Shown here: positions 1 through 5,994 of the stretch, piece after piece
Layout: each line of letters starts with the position of its first letter
Position numbering within the stretch: position 1 is the first letter of the stretch
DNA from: Symbiodinium natans
Taxonomy: Eukaryota; Sar; Dinophyceae; Suessiales; Symbiodiniaceae
Assembly (NCBI GenBank): GCA_905221605.1
Contig: CAJNDS010001381.1
Coordinates: forward strand, 1 to 20,669
DNA: 20,669 nt
Direction of reading: 5' to 3'
Notes under the pieces: generated by a model
Told to the model about the DNA's origin: nothing
The model's input: the letters and a program-made list of their open reading frames with translations, nothing else
Database searches by the model: none
Program-made: the position numbers and the translations under genes

Positions 1-228
1 TCCACAAGAATCTCGCAGCCTTGAGGACCGAATTAAAGGTGGCGGTATGTGGGGTAGCTTACATTCCAAGAAGGTTTTGGTAGTTCTGAAGGTCACCTGC
101 TCCTGTGTTAGCATAACGCCCCTAAACCCTACTAAACCCTAAACTCCAAACTCCAAAACCCTAAACCCTGAACCGCTTTATAGGCATTCCAATCATGCTT
201 GGCAGGCGTGCAGATAGTGCCATTGCTG
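1..228 (+). CDS. Two short candidate exons of an unrecognised gene (partial at window edge)
   Basis: Positions 2-44 read PQESRSLEDRIKGG plus one base and stop at a GTATGT donor at 45. Positions 206-228 follow a CAG acceptor, supply the two missing bases, read VQIVPLL and stop at a GTGAGG donor at 229. The phases match, and a CCCTAAA array (118-171) would lie in the intron. The peptide is too short to recognise. Both splice signals are canonical, but so short a pairing can arise by chance. Confidence 0.2.
118..171 (-). repeat. Degenerate telomere-like array, CCCTAAA orientation
   Basis: Mixed CCCTAAA, CCCTACTAAA and CTCCAAA copies; the leftmost of the arrays in this window. Confidence 0.85.
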
Positions 229-290
229 GTGAGGCCCTGGGAACCACTTCCGGGCCCGCGCACCAGCCCACCGGAAAGATCGGAAAACTC

Positions 291-390
291 TTAGGGTTTA
301 GGGTTTAGGTTTTAGGGTTTAGGGTTTAGGGTTTAGGGTTTAGGGTTGGGGGTTCAGGGTTTAGGGTTAGGGTTTAGGGTTTGGGGGGGG
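291..390 (+). repeat. Telomere-like array, TTTAGGG orientation, with G-rich tail
   Basis: About ten heptamers with single-base variants, running into a G-tract interrupted by A and T at 381-405. Confidence 0.9.
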
Positions 391-690
391 AGGAGGGGGG
401 GTGGGAGCCGAACTTAGAGAGTTCCGCGCTGAAGCTCCTCTGCTAATGTTGACGCATAAGCAAGACTCGGACCTTACAGCCCTTCCAGGAAAAGTCCTCC
501 TTTAGGGTTTAGGGTTATAGATAGAGCTTATAACGGGGGGAGCCGAGGGCCTAGCACAGGGTCAGGGACTCCTGCATTTGGAACTTAGAGCTCTGGGCTT
601 TAGCCGTTTGACGGTTTAGAGTTACTAAGTTACCAGTTAATAATGATATGATGGCTTAAGACGCCCCTGAAGCAGAGCGTCAAACGAGCC
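391..690. other. Unique island with weak minus-strand coding signals
   Basis: On the minus strand 478 down to about 506 ends at a GTAAGG donor and 439 downward starts after a TTAGCAG acceptor, a possible 38-base intron. Also on the minus strand, about 563-668 is open for 35 codons and ends in TAG after the residues MQESLTLC. Neither gives a recognisable family. A short TTTAGGG tract lies at 501-515. Confidence 0.2.
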
Positions 691-740
691 TCGAAACCCT
701 AAACTCTAAACCCTGAACCCTAAACCCTAAACCCTAAACC
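691..740 (-). repeat. Telomere-like array, CCCTAAA orientation
   Basis: Six near-perfect heptamers. The island that follows (741-813) is open in several frames on both strands, with no clear acceptor on the plus strand. Confidence 0.9.
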
Positions 741-813
741 ACGTTCGACAACCCGCGCTTTCGTTGGCCCGAGCAAGCCGAAGCATACGCCGCTGCACAG
801 GCCAGGCCGAGCC

Positions 814-984
814 AACCCTAAACCCTAAGAACCCTACGAACCTTAAGAACCCTAAGAACCCCCGAAGGACCTTAAGACCCTAAGAACCCAAAGAAATGTA
901 AGAGCCCTAAGAGCCTGAGGCCTACAATCCTAAGCTTCTCAGACCCAACCTCAGGCCCTAAACACCTCTAACCCCCTAAGACCT
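814..984 (-). repeat. Degenerate CCTAAGAACC-type array derived from telomere repeats
   Basis: Repeated CCTAAGAACCC, CCTTAAGAACC and related words, consistent with an old CCCTAAA array that has gained insertions. No coding signal. Confidence 0.6.
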
Positions 985-1012
985 GAAGATCCCACACCCT
1001 AGTTGGGGTTTA

Positions 1013-1046
1013 GGGTTTAGGGTTTAGGATTTAGGGTTTAGGGTTA
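1013..1046 (+). repeat. Telomere-like array, TTTAGGG orientation
   Basis: Five heptamers, one with GGATTTA. Confidence 0.85.
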
Positions 1047-1094
1047 CGTGCTGGTTTAGGGCTTGGGGCTCAAGGTTCAAGGACTCCGAGGGGC

Positions 1095-1365
1095 TCACTT
1101 GCCCGGCATGAGTTCGAAGACCGGCGGCGGCGAGCCTGCCGGGTCCTCCGGGCGGCCGGGGACCCCTGCGCAGGGGGGGGGGGGGGTTCATTAGGGTTTA
1201 CTGCACAACGATGGTGAGTTTATTCCTAAACCCTAACCCTAAACCCTAAACCCTAAACCCTAAACCCTAAACCCTAAACCCTAAACCCTTCTTTGCCTCG
1301 GCTCCTGCTCTGGTTGAAGTCGTATATCTGCACCCTTTTACGTCGCAGAAGTCGGCCAGGAGGCT
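1095..1365 (-). CDS. Candidate last two exons of an unrecognised gene with a telomere-repeat intron
   Basis: Minus-strand exon 1365-1287 starts after TCTTCAG, reads SLLADFCDVKGCRYTT onward for 26 codons plus one base, and passes straight into GTTTAG of the array. Exon 1165-1095 starts after a C-tract and TGCGCAG, supplies the two missing bases, reads 22 codons ending FELMPGK and stops at TGA. The phases match, and the 121-base intron (1286-1166) would consist mostly of TTTAGGG in the sense direction plus a polypyrimidine tract. No family is recognised. The plus strand of both islands is also open (1349-1397; ATG at 1108), so the strand is uncertain. Confidence 0.3.
1223..1289 (-). repeat. Telomere-like array, CCCTAAA orientation
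   Basis: Nine heptamers, the second shortened to CCCTAA. It would form most of the intron of the minus-strand model around it. Confidence 0.95.
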
Positions 1366-1397
1366 CTGAAGACTTTAGCTTAGCCGCCCGCCCAGAG

Positions 1398-1468
1398 GTT
1401 TGGGGTTTAGGGTTTAGGGTTTAGGGTTTCGGGTTTAGGGTTTAGGGTTTCGGGTTTCGGGTTTAGGC
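1398..1468 (+). repeat. Telomere-like array with GGGTTTC variants, TTTAGGG orientation
   Basis: Ten heptamers; three carry GGGTTTC in place of GGGTTTA. Confidence 0.9.
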
Positions 1469-1854
1469 TTGAGGGCTTCTGCCTCTCATCAAGAATATGT
1501 CTGAGCTTCGACGGAACATGCATACCAGAAATTGCCACTGCAATACACTACGACATACTGCAACATACCAGAGTTCACCACAAGATAGGATTCATAATAG
1601 GCCAGAGTACTACCCAGACTCCCAAGAAGAGCTAGTAGTCGTGTAGGGTACGATTTTGGGGGGCTCTACTTGTTGGTTCCTCCCAGAGATCTGGGTATAC
1701 CACAACAAAAATCTAATTATTCAGGCCCCTATACTAAGATGACAGTATAGGAGTATTCCCTTGTGGTCCCTTTATAGTTTTACAAGAATAACCCCCAAAA
1801 ACCCCTGTCTATTCAGGCCCCTCTAGCAGGATGACTTCAATGGGCCGAGCTTTG
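1469..1854. other. Unique island with a small hairpin element; no firm gene
   Basis: CCTATACT and AGTATAGG form an 8-base stem around 1729-1755, and the word TTCAGGCCCCT occurs at about 1720 and again at 1812, as in a small duplicated element. On the minus strand a short stretch reading YVVVYCSGNF lies between a GTTGCAG acceptor and a GTATGC donor; too short to call. Confidence 0.4.
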
Positions 1855-1978
1855 AGGGTTTAGGGTTTGGAGTTTAGGGTTTAGGGTTTAGGGCTTAGGG
1901 TTTAGGGTTTAGGGTTTAGGGTTTAGGGTTTAGGGTTTAGGGTTTAGGGTTTGGAGTTTAGGGTTTAGGGCTTAGGGT
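1855..1978 (+). repeat. Telomere-like array with an internal duplication, TTTAGGG orientation
   Basis: About 17 heptamers. A variant block, GTTTGGAGTTTAGGG followed by GGGCTTAGGG, occurs at both ends, which suggests segmental duplication inside the array. Confidence 0.95.
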
Positions 1979-2012
1979 AACTGTGACCCTAAGCCCGAAC
2001 CCTAAACCCTGA
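1968..2012. repeat. Inverted junction of two telomere-like arrays
   Basis: GGGCTTAGGGT (1968-1978) and its exact reverse complement ACCCTAAGCCC (1986-1996) flank 7 bases. The order G-strand then C-strand is that of a head-to-head telomere fusion. Confidence 0.8.
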
Positions 2013-2276
2013 TCCCTGAACTTCGGGTGGAACACTCTATCACCTCTCTCTCTCTCGCGCTTACCCCTGTTGGTCAAAGAATCGGGGCCGGGAACCCTAA
2101 ACCCTAAACTTTAAACCCTAAAACCCTAAACCCTAAACCCTACTGCATGCTGTGCTTAGACCCTAAACCAAGACCTTAAACCCTGGATGAACTCCCAGCA
2201 CCCTAAGCCCTTAGCCAACCCACGAAGCACACAAACAGACCTGGCAAAACCAGCAGAGAAAACTCCTAATTTTTGG
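2013..2276. other. Gene-poor stretch with a short CCCTAAA array
   Basis: 2094-2144 holds CCCTAAA copies. The rest is low-complexity C/A-rich sequence with stray CCCTAA words and a CT run near 2043. I see no coding signal. Confidence 0.6.
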
Positions 2277-2351
2277 TAGGGAAATGAGGGCATGAGGGCC
2301 CCATATACCCTGTAAGGGGAGTATATAGGGCCCTCATTCCCTCATTCCCTA
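2277..2351. mobile_element. 75-base palindromic MITE-like element
   Basis: The left arm, TAGGGAAATGAGGGC onward, and the right arm, ending GGGCCCTCATTCCCTCATTC and CCTA, are near-complete inverted copies around TGTAAG. A nearly perfect hairpin with no reading frame suggests a miniature inverted-repeat element; no target duplication was established. Confidence 0.65.
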
Positions 2352-2380
2352 TGAAGAACCAGCCAGAAAAAGAGCCCACA

Positions 2381-2459
2381 ATGCCCAGTCAAGCGGCTTT
2401 GAGTTTAGAGTCGAGGGTTTCGATTGTGAATTTCCTAACTCATGAAACTGCAACACCGT
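2381..2459 (+). CDS. Candidate first exon, 26 codons
   Basis: It starts with ATG in the context CCCACAATGCCC, reads MPSQAALSLESRVSIVNF onward, and meets overlapping donors GTGTAG/GTAGGG at 2458-2465, just where a TTTAGGG array begins. Not recognised. The ATG lies 30 bases beyond a palindromic element. Confidence 0.22.
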
Positions 2460-2513
2460 GTAGGGTTTAGGGTCGAAGGTTTAGGTTTAGGGTTTAGGGC
2501 ATCAGGTTTAGCC
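2460..2513 (+). repeat. Degenerate telomere-like array, TTTAGGG orientation
   Basis: Heptamers interrupted by GGGTCGAAGG and GGGCATCAGG. Confidence 0.8.
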
Positions 2514-2518
2514 CTAAC

Positions 2519-2548
2519 CTGAGGCAGCCATTGTCCCTGTTTGTAAGC
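2519..2548 (-). CDS. Candidate 30-base micro-exon
   Basis: On the minus strand it lies between GTCTCAG and GTTAGG and reads AYKQGQWLPQ in phase 0 at both ends. Both borders are canonical, but ten codons give no family. Confidence 0.2.
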
Positions 2549-2583
2549 CTGAGACAGGGGCCCCGAAGCCCCAGAGCCTTTAT

Positions 2584-2715
2584 CCCTAAACCCTAAACCC
2601 TAAACCCTAAACCCTAAACCCTAAACCCTAAACCCTAAACCCTAAACCCTAAACCCTAAACCCCTAAACCCCTAAACCCCTAAACCCCTAAACCCTAAAC
2701 CCTAAACCCTAAACC
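2584..2715 (-). repeat. Long telomere-like array with octamer segment, CCCTAAA orientation
   Basis: Perfect heptamers, then four CCCCTAAA octamers (about 2660-2692), then heptamers again. The shared octamer suggests local homogenisation by slippage or unequal exchange. Confidence 0.95.
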
Positions 2716-2827
2716 TCCCCCTAACCCCGTATAGATAGCCCTGGAGATGCCAAAAGGAAACCACGGGTGGGCCTCAACACCTCCGCGGGCGCCTTAGGAG
2801 TACTTTGGGATTCAGGGTGTCGGGTAT
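2716..2827 (+). other. Unique island, possible exon ending at a GTATGT donor
   Basis: The plus strand is open across the island; one frame reads PGDAKRKPRVGLNTSAGA and ends in phase 0 at GTATGT (2824). Another frame gives EYFGIQGV before the same donor. Undecided. Confidence 0.2.
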
Positions 2828-2905
2828 GTTTAGGGTTTAGGGTTTAGGGTTTAGGGTTTAGGGTTTAGGGTTTAGGGTTTAGGGTTTAGGGTTCGGGTTT
2901 AGGGT
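2828..2905 (+). repeat. Telomere-like array, TTTAGGG orientation
   Basis: About eleven heptamers, nearly all perfect. Confidence 0.95.
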
Positions 2906-2911
2906 CTATAG

Positions 2912-3215
2912 AAGTTGTATAGGGTTCAGGTCCCAATAACGTTTTCGGCGAAACGTTTTGAGCGAAGCGTTTTGAACGAAACGTTTCTGCTTTAGAGCCT
3001 AATTTATTGGTTTTGGGCCTCGCGGCCCTGGCTGGCCGCCTGGGACTCTACGGGTGGGAAAGCACTAGAGGTTTCAGCAAATTGAGCATTTGGCCTCGAA
3101 GGCGCTGTGGATGAATGTACTTAAACTCTGCTTGTCAGCTGTTTAGACAAATAACCGGGGACAATTCACAATGATACCACATACAATTTTCGTCTTTTGT
3201 CTTGAGGATTTAGGG
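2912..3215 (+). mobile_element. Dispersed repeat flanked on both sides by TTTAGGG arrays (most complete copy)
   Basis: The 5' part (GTATAGGGTTCAGGTCC, then several CGAAACGTTTTGA-like words) has a relative at 19,528-19,615. The 3' part (ACTTAAACTCTGCTTGTCAG through CACATACAA) has relatives at 12,255-12,290 and 12,391-12,480. Here and at 12,480 the 3' end passes directly into a TTTAGGG array, and both 5' copies are preceded by TTTAGGG. It is either a retroelement with telomere-repeat ends or a subtelomeric unit; no coding region is seen. Confidence 0.55.
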
Positions 3216-3297
3216 TTTAGGGGTTTAGGGTTTCGGGTTTCGGGTTGAGGGTTTAGGGGTTTGGGGTTTAGGGGTTTAGGGTCTAGGGTTTAGGGTC
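3208..3297 (+). repeat. Telomere-like array with TTTAGGGG and GGGTTTC variants
   Basis: About twelve repeats, joined directly to the 3' end of the dispersed repeat. Confidence 0.9.
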
Positions 3298-3344
3298 ATC
3301 TGGGCCACTGAGTCTTATGTTCGAACACCAGAGGTTTTGGGCTT

Positions 3345-3548
3345 ATGGTTGAGGGTGCTAAGGAGCGCGTTGTTTATGTAGAGTTCCGGCTTAGCAACAT
3401 GAGGCTTGTTTTCTGGGTGGTGGTCTGGTTCGGTTTTGAGGTCGGGAGGATGATGGTCCAGGTGGTATCTTGGCCAGTTGCTGTAGACATTGTACTGGCT
3501 TTCACTTATTTCTACCATGATTCTGTAGCCCTACACCCTAAACCCTAA
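3345..3548 (+). CDS. Hypothetical hydrophobic reading frame (strand uncertain)
   Basis: An ATG-initiated frame of 67 codons with two apolar segments, around RLVFWVVVWFGF (residues 20-31) and VAVDIVLAFTYFY (46-58). It runs into CCCTAAA, which imposes the stop, so a natural end is more likely at a GT donor such as GTAGCC near 3523. It lies upstream of the four-helix frame at 4161 and could be an earlier exon of it, which is inference only. The minus strand of the same segment (3518-3315) is also open for 67 codons, rich in His, Pro and Asn; I cannot exclude that as the real one. Confidence 0.25.
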   Translation: MVEGAKERVVYVEFRLSNMRLVFWVVVWFGFEVGRMMVQVVSWPVAVDIVLAFTYFYHDSVALHPKP

Positions 3549-3666
3549 ACCCTAAACCCTAAACCTTCAACCCTCAACCCTCAACCCTCAACCCTAAACC
3601 CTGTTTAGGGTTTAGGGTTTAGGTTTTTGGGTTTAGGGTTTAGGGTTTAGGGGGGGGGGGGGGGGT
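3531..3666. repeat. Back-to-back telomere-like arrays (CCCTAAA then TTTAGGG) with a G16 tract
   Basis: CCCTAAA and CCCTCAA copies (3531-3602) meet TTTAGGG copies (3603-3650) across CCCTGTTTAGGG, followed by an uninterrupted G-run at about 3650-3665. This order is opposite to a telomere fusion. Confidence 0.9.
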
Positions 3667-3701
3667 TCCTAGTAGACTCTTTGATCCTACTAGCTGTGAA
3701 G
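3667..3701 (+). CDS. Possible exon tail ending at a strong GTGAGG donor
   Basis: FLVDSLILLAVK reads up to AAG|GTGAGG (donor at 3702) in phase 0. The 5' border is hidden by the G-tract. It is hydrophobic, like the frames on either side. Confidence 0.18.
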
Positions 3702-3772
3702 GTGAGGAGTTTAGGGTTTTGGGCGGTTTTAGGTGGACTGCAGGCTTGTTGCCACTGGAGATGTCTTGGAAG

Positions 3773-3813
3773 ACCCTAAGCCCTAAACCCTAAACCCTAA
3801 ACCCTAAACCCTA
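3773..3813 (-). repeat. Telomere-like array, CCCTAAA orientation
   Basis: Six heptamers. Confidence 0.9.
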
Positions 3814-3862
3814 CACCCCATTGGAGACCCTAAGGAGAGGTCATGCGCGACCGCCCTCCCAG

Positions 3863-3904
3863 GAAGCCCTGAACCCGAAAACGAGCGCCGCAGCTTTGGC
3901 CAGA
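3863..3904 (+). CDS. Candidate 42-base exon
   Basis: Follows CCCTCCCAG, reads EALNPKTSAAALAR and ends in phase 0 at GTTTAG, a donor formed by the start of a telomere-like tract. Not recognised. Confidence 0.2.
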
Positions 3905-4160
3905 GTTTAGGGTTCAGACTTTGGGGGTTTACGAAGATAGGGGGCCCCTAATATAGATCCCCAAATAGTAGGATTGCCTTATAATCAGGTATCCAATCAC
4001 AAACCCCCATTTGATCCGGATCGGGATCTGATAGGGTGTTTTCGCGCACCTTGGGCTTCAGGCAGGTGTGGGAAAGGGTGTAGGAGGTACGAAGGTTGAT
4101 GTCCTGAACCTGACTAACTGTTTAACTAAGTTTGCAAGCGACTTGTCTGATCTGCAGACA

Positions 4161-4694
4161 ATGTCGCAAAGTTCCGACGACGAGGTGGTTGGCAACCGTG
4201 CCTGGATTGACGCGTGCAAGAGCCGTGGACACTTGCAGTTTTGGCTCATCAACCTACTCATGACAATCCCCATCTGCTTCAGGCTGGCATTCTTCTCTGG
4301 TGAGATAAGCTACAAACCCGGGCGCTTGGTGGGTTTCGACGACATCCTAACTGTTGGACACCTTTTGCAAGGTTGCTTCTGTGCTGGCTGCCTGTTCCTT
4401 TCGCATCGCTTCGACGCGGGCAGCCTGTGCGGAGGGCGCTTTCCGCGCTTCAAGACTTGCGTGCTGGTGTGCTACACTGTGAGTGCCCTGGTCTACCCGG
4501 TGTACAACTTGAACAAACGACTCATCACCAGCATGCCCTTCTTCGCGGACTCCAGCTACTTCTCCAACCAGGCCGACTTTCTGCTTGGTTTGCTCATCGG
4601 CTACTTGCTGGTCTCTGCCTTCGCGCTCTTTGCCCACTTCTACCATCGGAATCTTACTTGCTTCAGGATTGATGGGCTAGCTTGTCAAAGATGA
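4161..4694 (+). CDS. Hypothetical four-helix membrane protein (exon or single-exon gene)
   Basis: This is the longest uninterrupted frame in the first 9 kb: open from 4035 to the TGA at 4692-4694, 220 codons, which is unlikely by chance. I use the first ATG (4161), giving 177 residues; the frame also follows a possible acceptor GGGCTTCAG (4053-4061), so the true 5' end may be an exon border. After a polar N-terminus (MSQSSDDEVV) come four apolar segments at about residues 25-46, 62-81, 99-117 and 140-160, separated by short basic loops (RFPRFK, NLNKR). The C-terminus is short and polar. It probably sits in a membrane; transporter, channel or acyltransferase-like roles cannot be told apart, and I recognise no family motif. 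Two antisense frames (4058-4273, 4347-4646) are shorter and rejected. After the TGA the same frame stays open for 44 codons. Confidence 0.6.
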   Translation: MSQSSDDEVVGNRAWIDACKSRGHLQFWLINLLMTIPICFRLAFFSGEISYKPGRLVGFDDILTVGHLLQGCFCAGCLFLSHRFDAGSLCGGRFPRFKTCVLVCYTVSALVYPVYNLNKRLITSMPFFADSSYFSNQADFLLGLLIGYLLVSAFALFAHFYHRNLTCFRIDGLACQR

Positions 4695-5271
4695 AACGAC
4701 CCAAATGATGCTAAGCCGTCTTGGGTCCAACTCAAGCCTTCTAAGCTCGACAGGCCAACCAAGCCCCAAGCAAGCACCATAAACCCAAACAACCATTGCC
4801 CCCACTCTAAACCCTCAACCCTGAGATAACCCTATGAAACCTGTAGCCGCTTAAGAATTCTAAACCATCCGAGAGAGACTTAGGCGGTATTCGTGCAGAC
4901 ACCCCTGCGGACTGAGGCGTATGGGGTTTTGGGGTGGCTGCAAGCCCCTCTAAAGCCCGAAAACATAAACCCTAAACCCTATTGGTGCATAATTAAAGTT
5001 TTGGGCCTGCCAGCCAAAATTAGTGTTGACGCCTTGCCACCTTTTTTTTTTTTAGCGTTTCAGGTTTGTCACCCAATATGACCACTAAGGGTCTTGTTGG
5101 GTTTGGTGCATTGGGCTCAGTCTTTGGCTTATGACCTTTTCAGCTTCGTTGCTTGCCACCCAACCTGACCGTTTAGGGTTAGGGCTTGCCATGTCTGAGT
5201 ACACTTTACACTTCATGGGATACTCGAATCCCCTATAGAACTGAAAGTGTACACTATTTTGGGGGCTTATG
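4695..5271 (+). other. Mostly unannotated stretch with one strong 3' splice-site-like signal
   Basis: 4893-5078 is open on the plus strand (begins QTPLRTEAYGVLGWLQ) but crosses CCCTAAACCCT, so it is doubtful. A T12 tract plus AGCGTTTCAG (5041-5061) is a textbook acceptor, followed in one frame by MTTKGLVGFGALG up to a TGA. The segment CACCCAA..TGACC after this acceptor recurs about 95 bases downstream with similar flanks, an imperfect duplication. No gene is called. Confidence 0.3.
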
Positions 5272-5306
5272 AACCCTAAACCCTAAACCCTAAACCCTAA
5301 ACCCTG
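5272..5306 (-). repeat. Telomere-like array, CCCTAAA orientation
   Basis: Five heptamers. Confidence 0.9.
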
Positions 5307-5496
5307 AACTCAGCAACTAAGGAACCATCACAGCTGGTGTTCGCCTTCCCTGGACATCGAGCTCCGACACTGGGCTGAGCACCCGTTCATGCTGGTACAC
5401 GAGCCTGGGTCACTGTTGAGAATCGATTTTACATTCTTATGAGTACTTTTAAACCCAATGAAGGAACAAGAATGACCATTCTTACGAAAAAGTACC
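5307..5496 (+). other. Unique island with an open frame and a small hairpin
   Basis: After ACCATCACAG one frame reads WCSPSLDIELRHWAEHPFML and then a GTACAC donor. Downstream, AAGAATGACCATTCTT is a near-perfect palindrome inside a larger GTACTTTT...AAAAAGTAC inverted repeat (about 5441-5495), probably a miniature element. Confidence 0.3.
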
Positions 5497-5570
5497 CCTA
5501 AACCCTGAACACTAAACCCTAAACCCCAAACCCCAAACCCCAAACCCTAAACCCTAAACCCTAAACCCAA
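5497..5570 (-). repeat. Telomere-like array with CCCCAAA variants, CCCTAAA orientation
   Basis: About ten heptamers, three of them CCCCAAA. Confidence 0.92.
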
Positions 5571-5574
5571 CAAC

Positions 5575-5686
5575 GGTGCAGGTGCGCTTCGAGGATGTCA
5601 ACTGGTGTCTCATTGCCTTTCACTGCGTGGAGGGTGTCATCGTCCTGGCACTCTTTTTCATCACTCTGAATGAAGAACATCCTTGA
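5575..5686. CDS. Coding-like island, both strands open
   Basis: Plus strand: after GGTGCAG (exon from 5582) 34 codons read VRFEDVNW, an apolar stretch typical of a membrane helix, then ITLNEEHP and TGA. Minus strand: after TTCATTCAG (exon from 5667) 31 codons read SDEKECQDDDTLHAV and beyond, ending at the telomere-array donor GTTTAG. Both have proper borders. The plus version would suit a fifth helix for the frame at 4161; the minus version fits the minus-strand model at 5995-6937. I cannot choose. Confidence 0.3.
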
Positions 5687-5726
5687 TTGTCGAGATGTTC
5701 AATCCCTAGCCGAGATGTGAACAAGA

Positions 5727-5807
5727 GATGGTGTGCTCTACTATGTGCTTCACCCATGCATTTATAAGACCATCGTCCTTTCCATGTGTGAAGAACTACA
5801 GCCTAAG
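5727..5807 (+). CDS. Candidate exon ending at a GTATGT donor
   Basis: Twenty-seven codons, DGVLYYVLHPCIYKTIVL through ELQPK, end in phase 0 at AAG|GTATGT. The 5' border is probably at or near AACAAG (5720-5725). In the same frame an upstream TGA (5718-5720) separates it from a further open stretch. Not recognised. Confidence 0.28.
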
Positions 5808-5910
5808 GTATGTCGAGTTGCAAGGCTTCATTTGCGGCCCTTGCCATGCTCAACTTAGTGCTTTGAGGGCTTCTTGAGGCCTTAAGCGGTCAATGGAACC
5901 ATGAACGTGA

Positions 5911-5985
5911 GCCCTAAACCCTAAACCCTAAACCCTAAACCCTAAACCCTAAACCCTAAACCCTAAACCCTAAACCCTAAACCCC
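5911..5985 (-). repeat. Telomere-like array, CCCTAAA orientation
   Basis: Ten perfect heptamers. Confidence 0.95.
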
Positions 5986-5994
5986 CAACTCTAC

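Noticed and set aside
1108-1176. Plus-strand start MSSKTGGGEPAGSSGRPG
   Set aside because: It runs into the G13 tract, and the minus strand has a better acceptor and a natural stop; not excluded.
4220-4250. Spliced-leader-like words (TTTTGGCTCA)
   Set aside because: Only a partial resemblance to the dinoflagellate leader, inside the membrane-protein frame; no donor follows.
4347-4646. 99-codon minus-strand frame inside the membrane-protein frame
   Set aside because: Its charged, Gln/Glu/Ala-rich sequence is what an antisense reading of apolar codons gives; the plus frame is more than twice as long.
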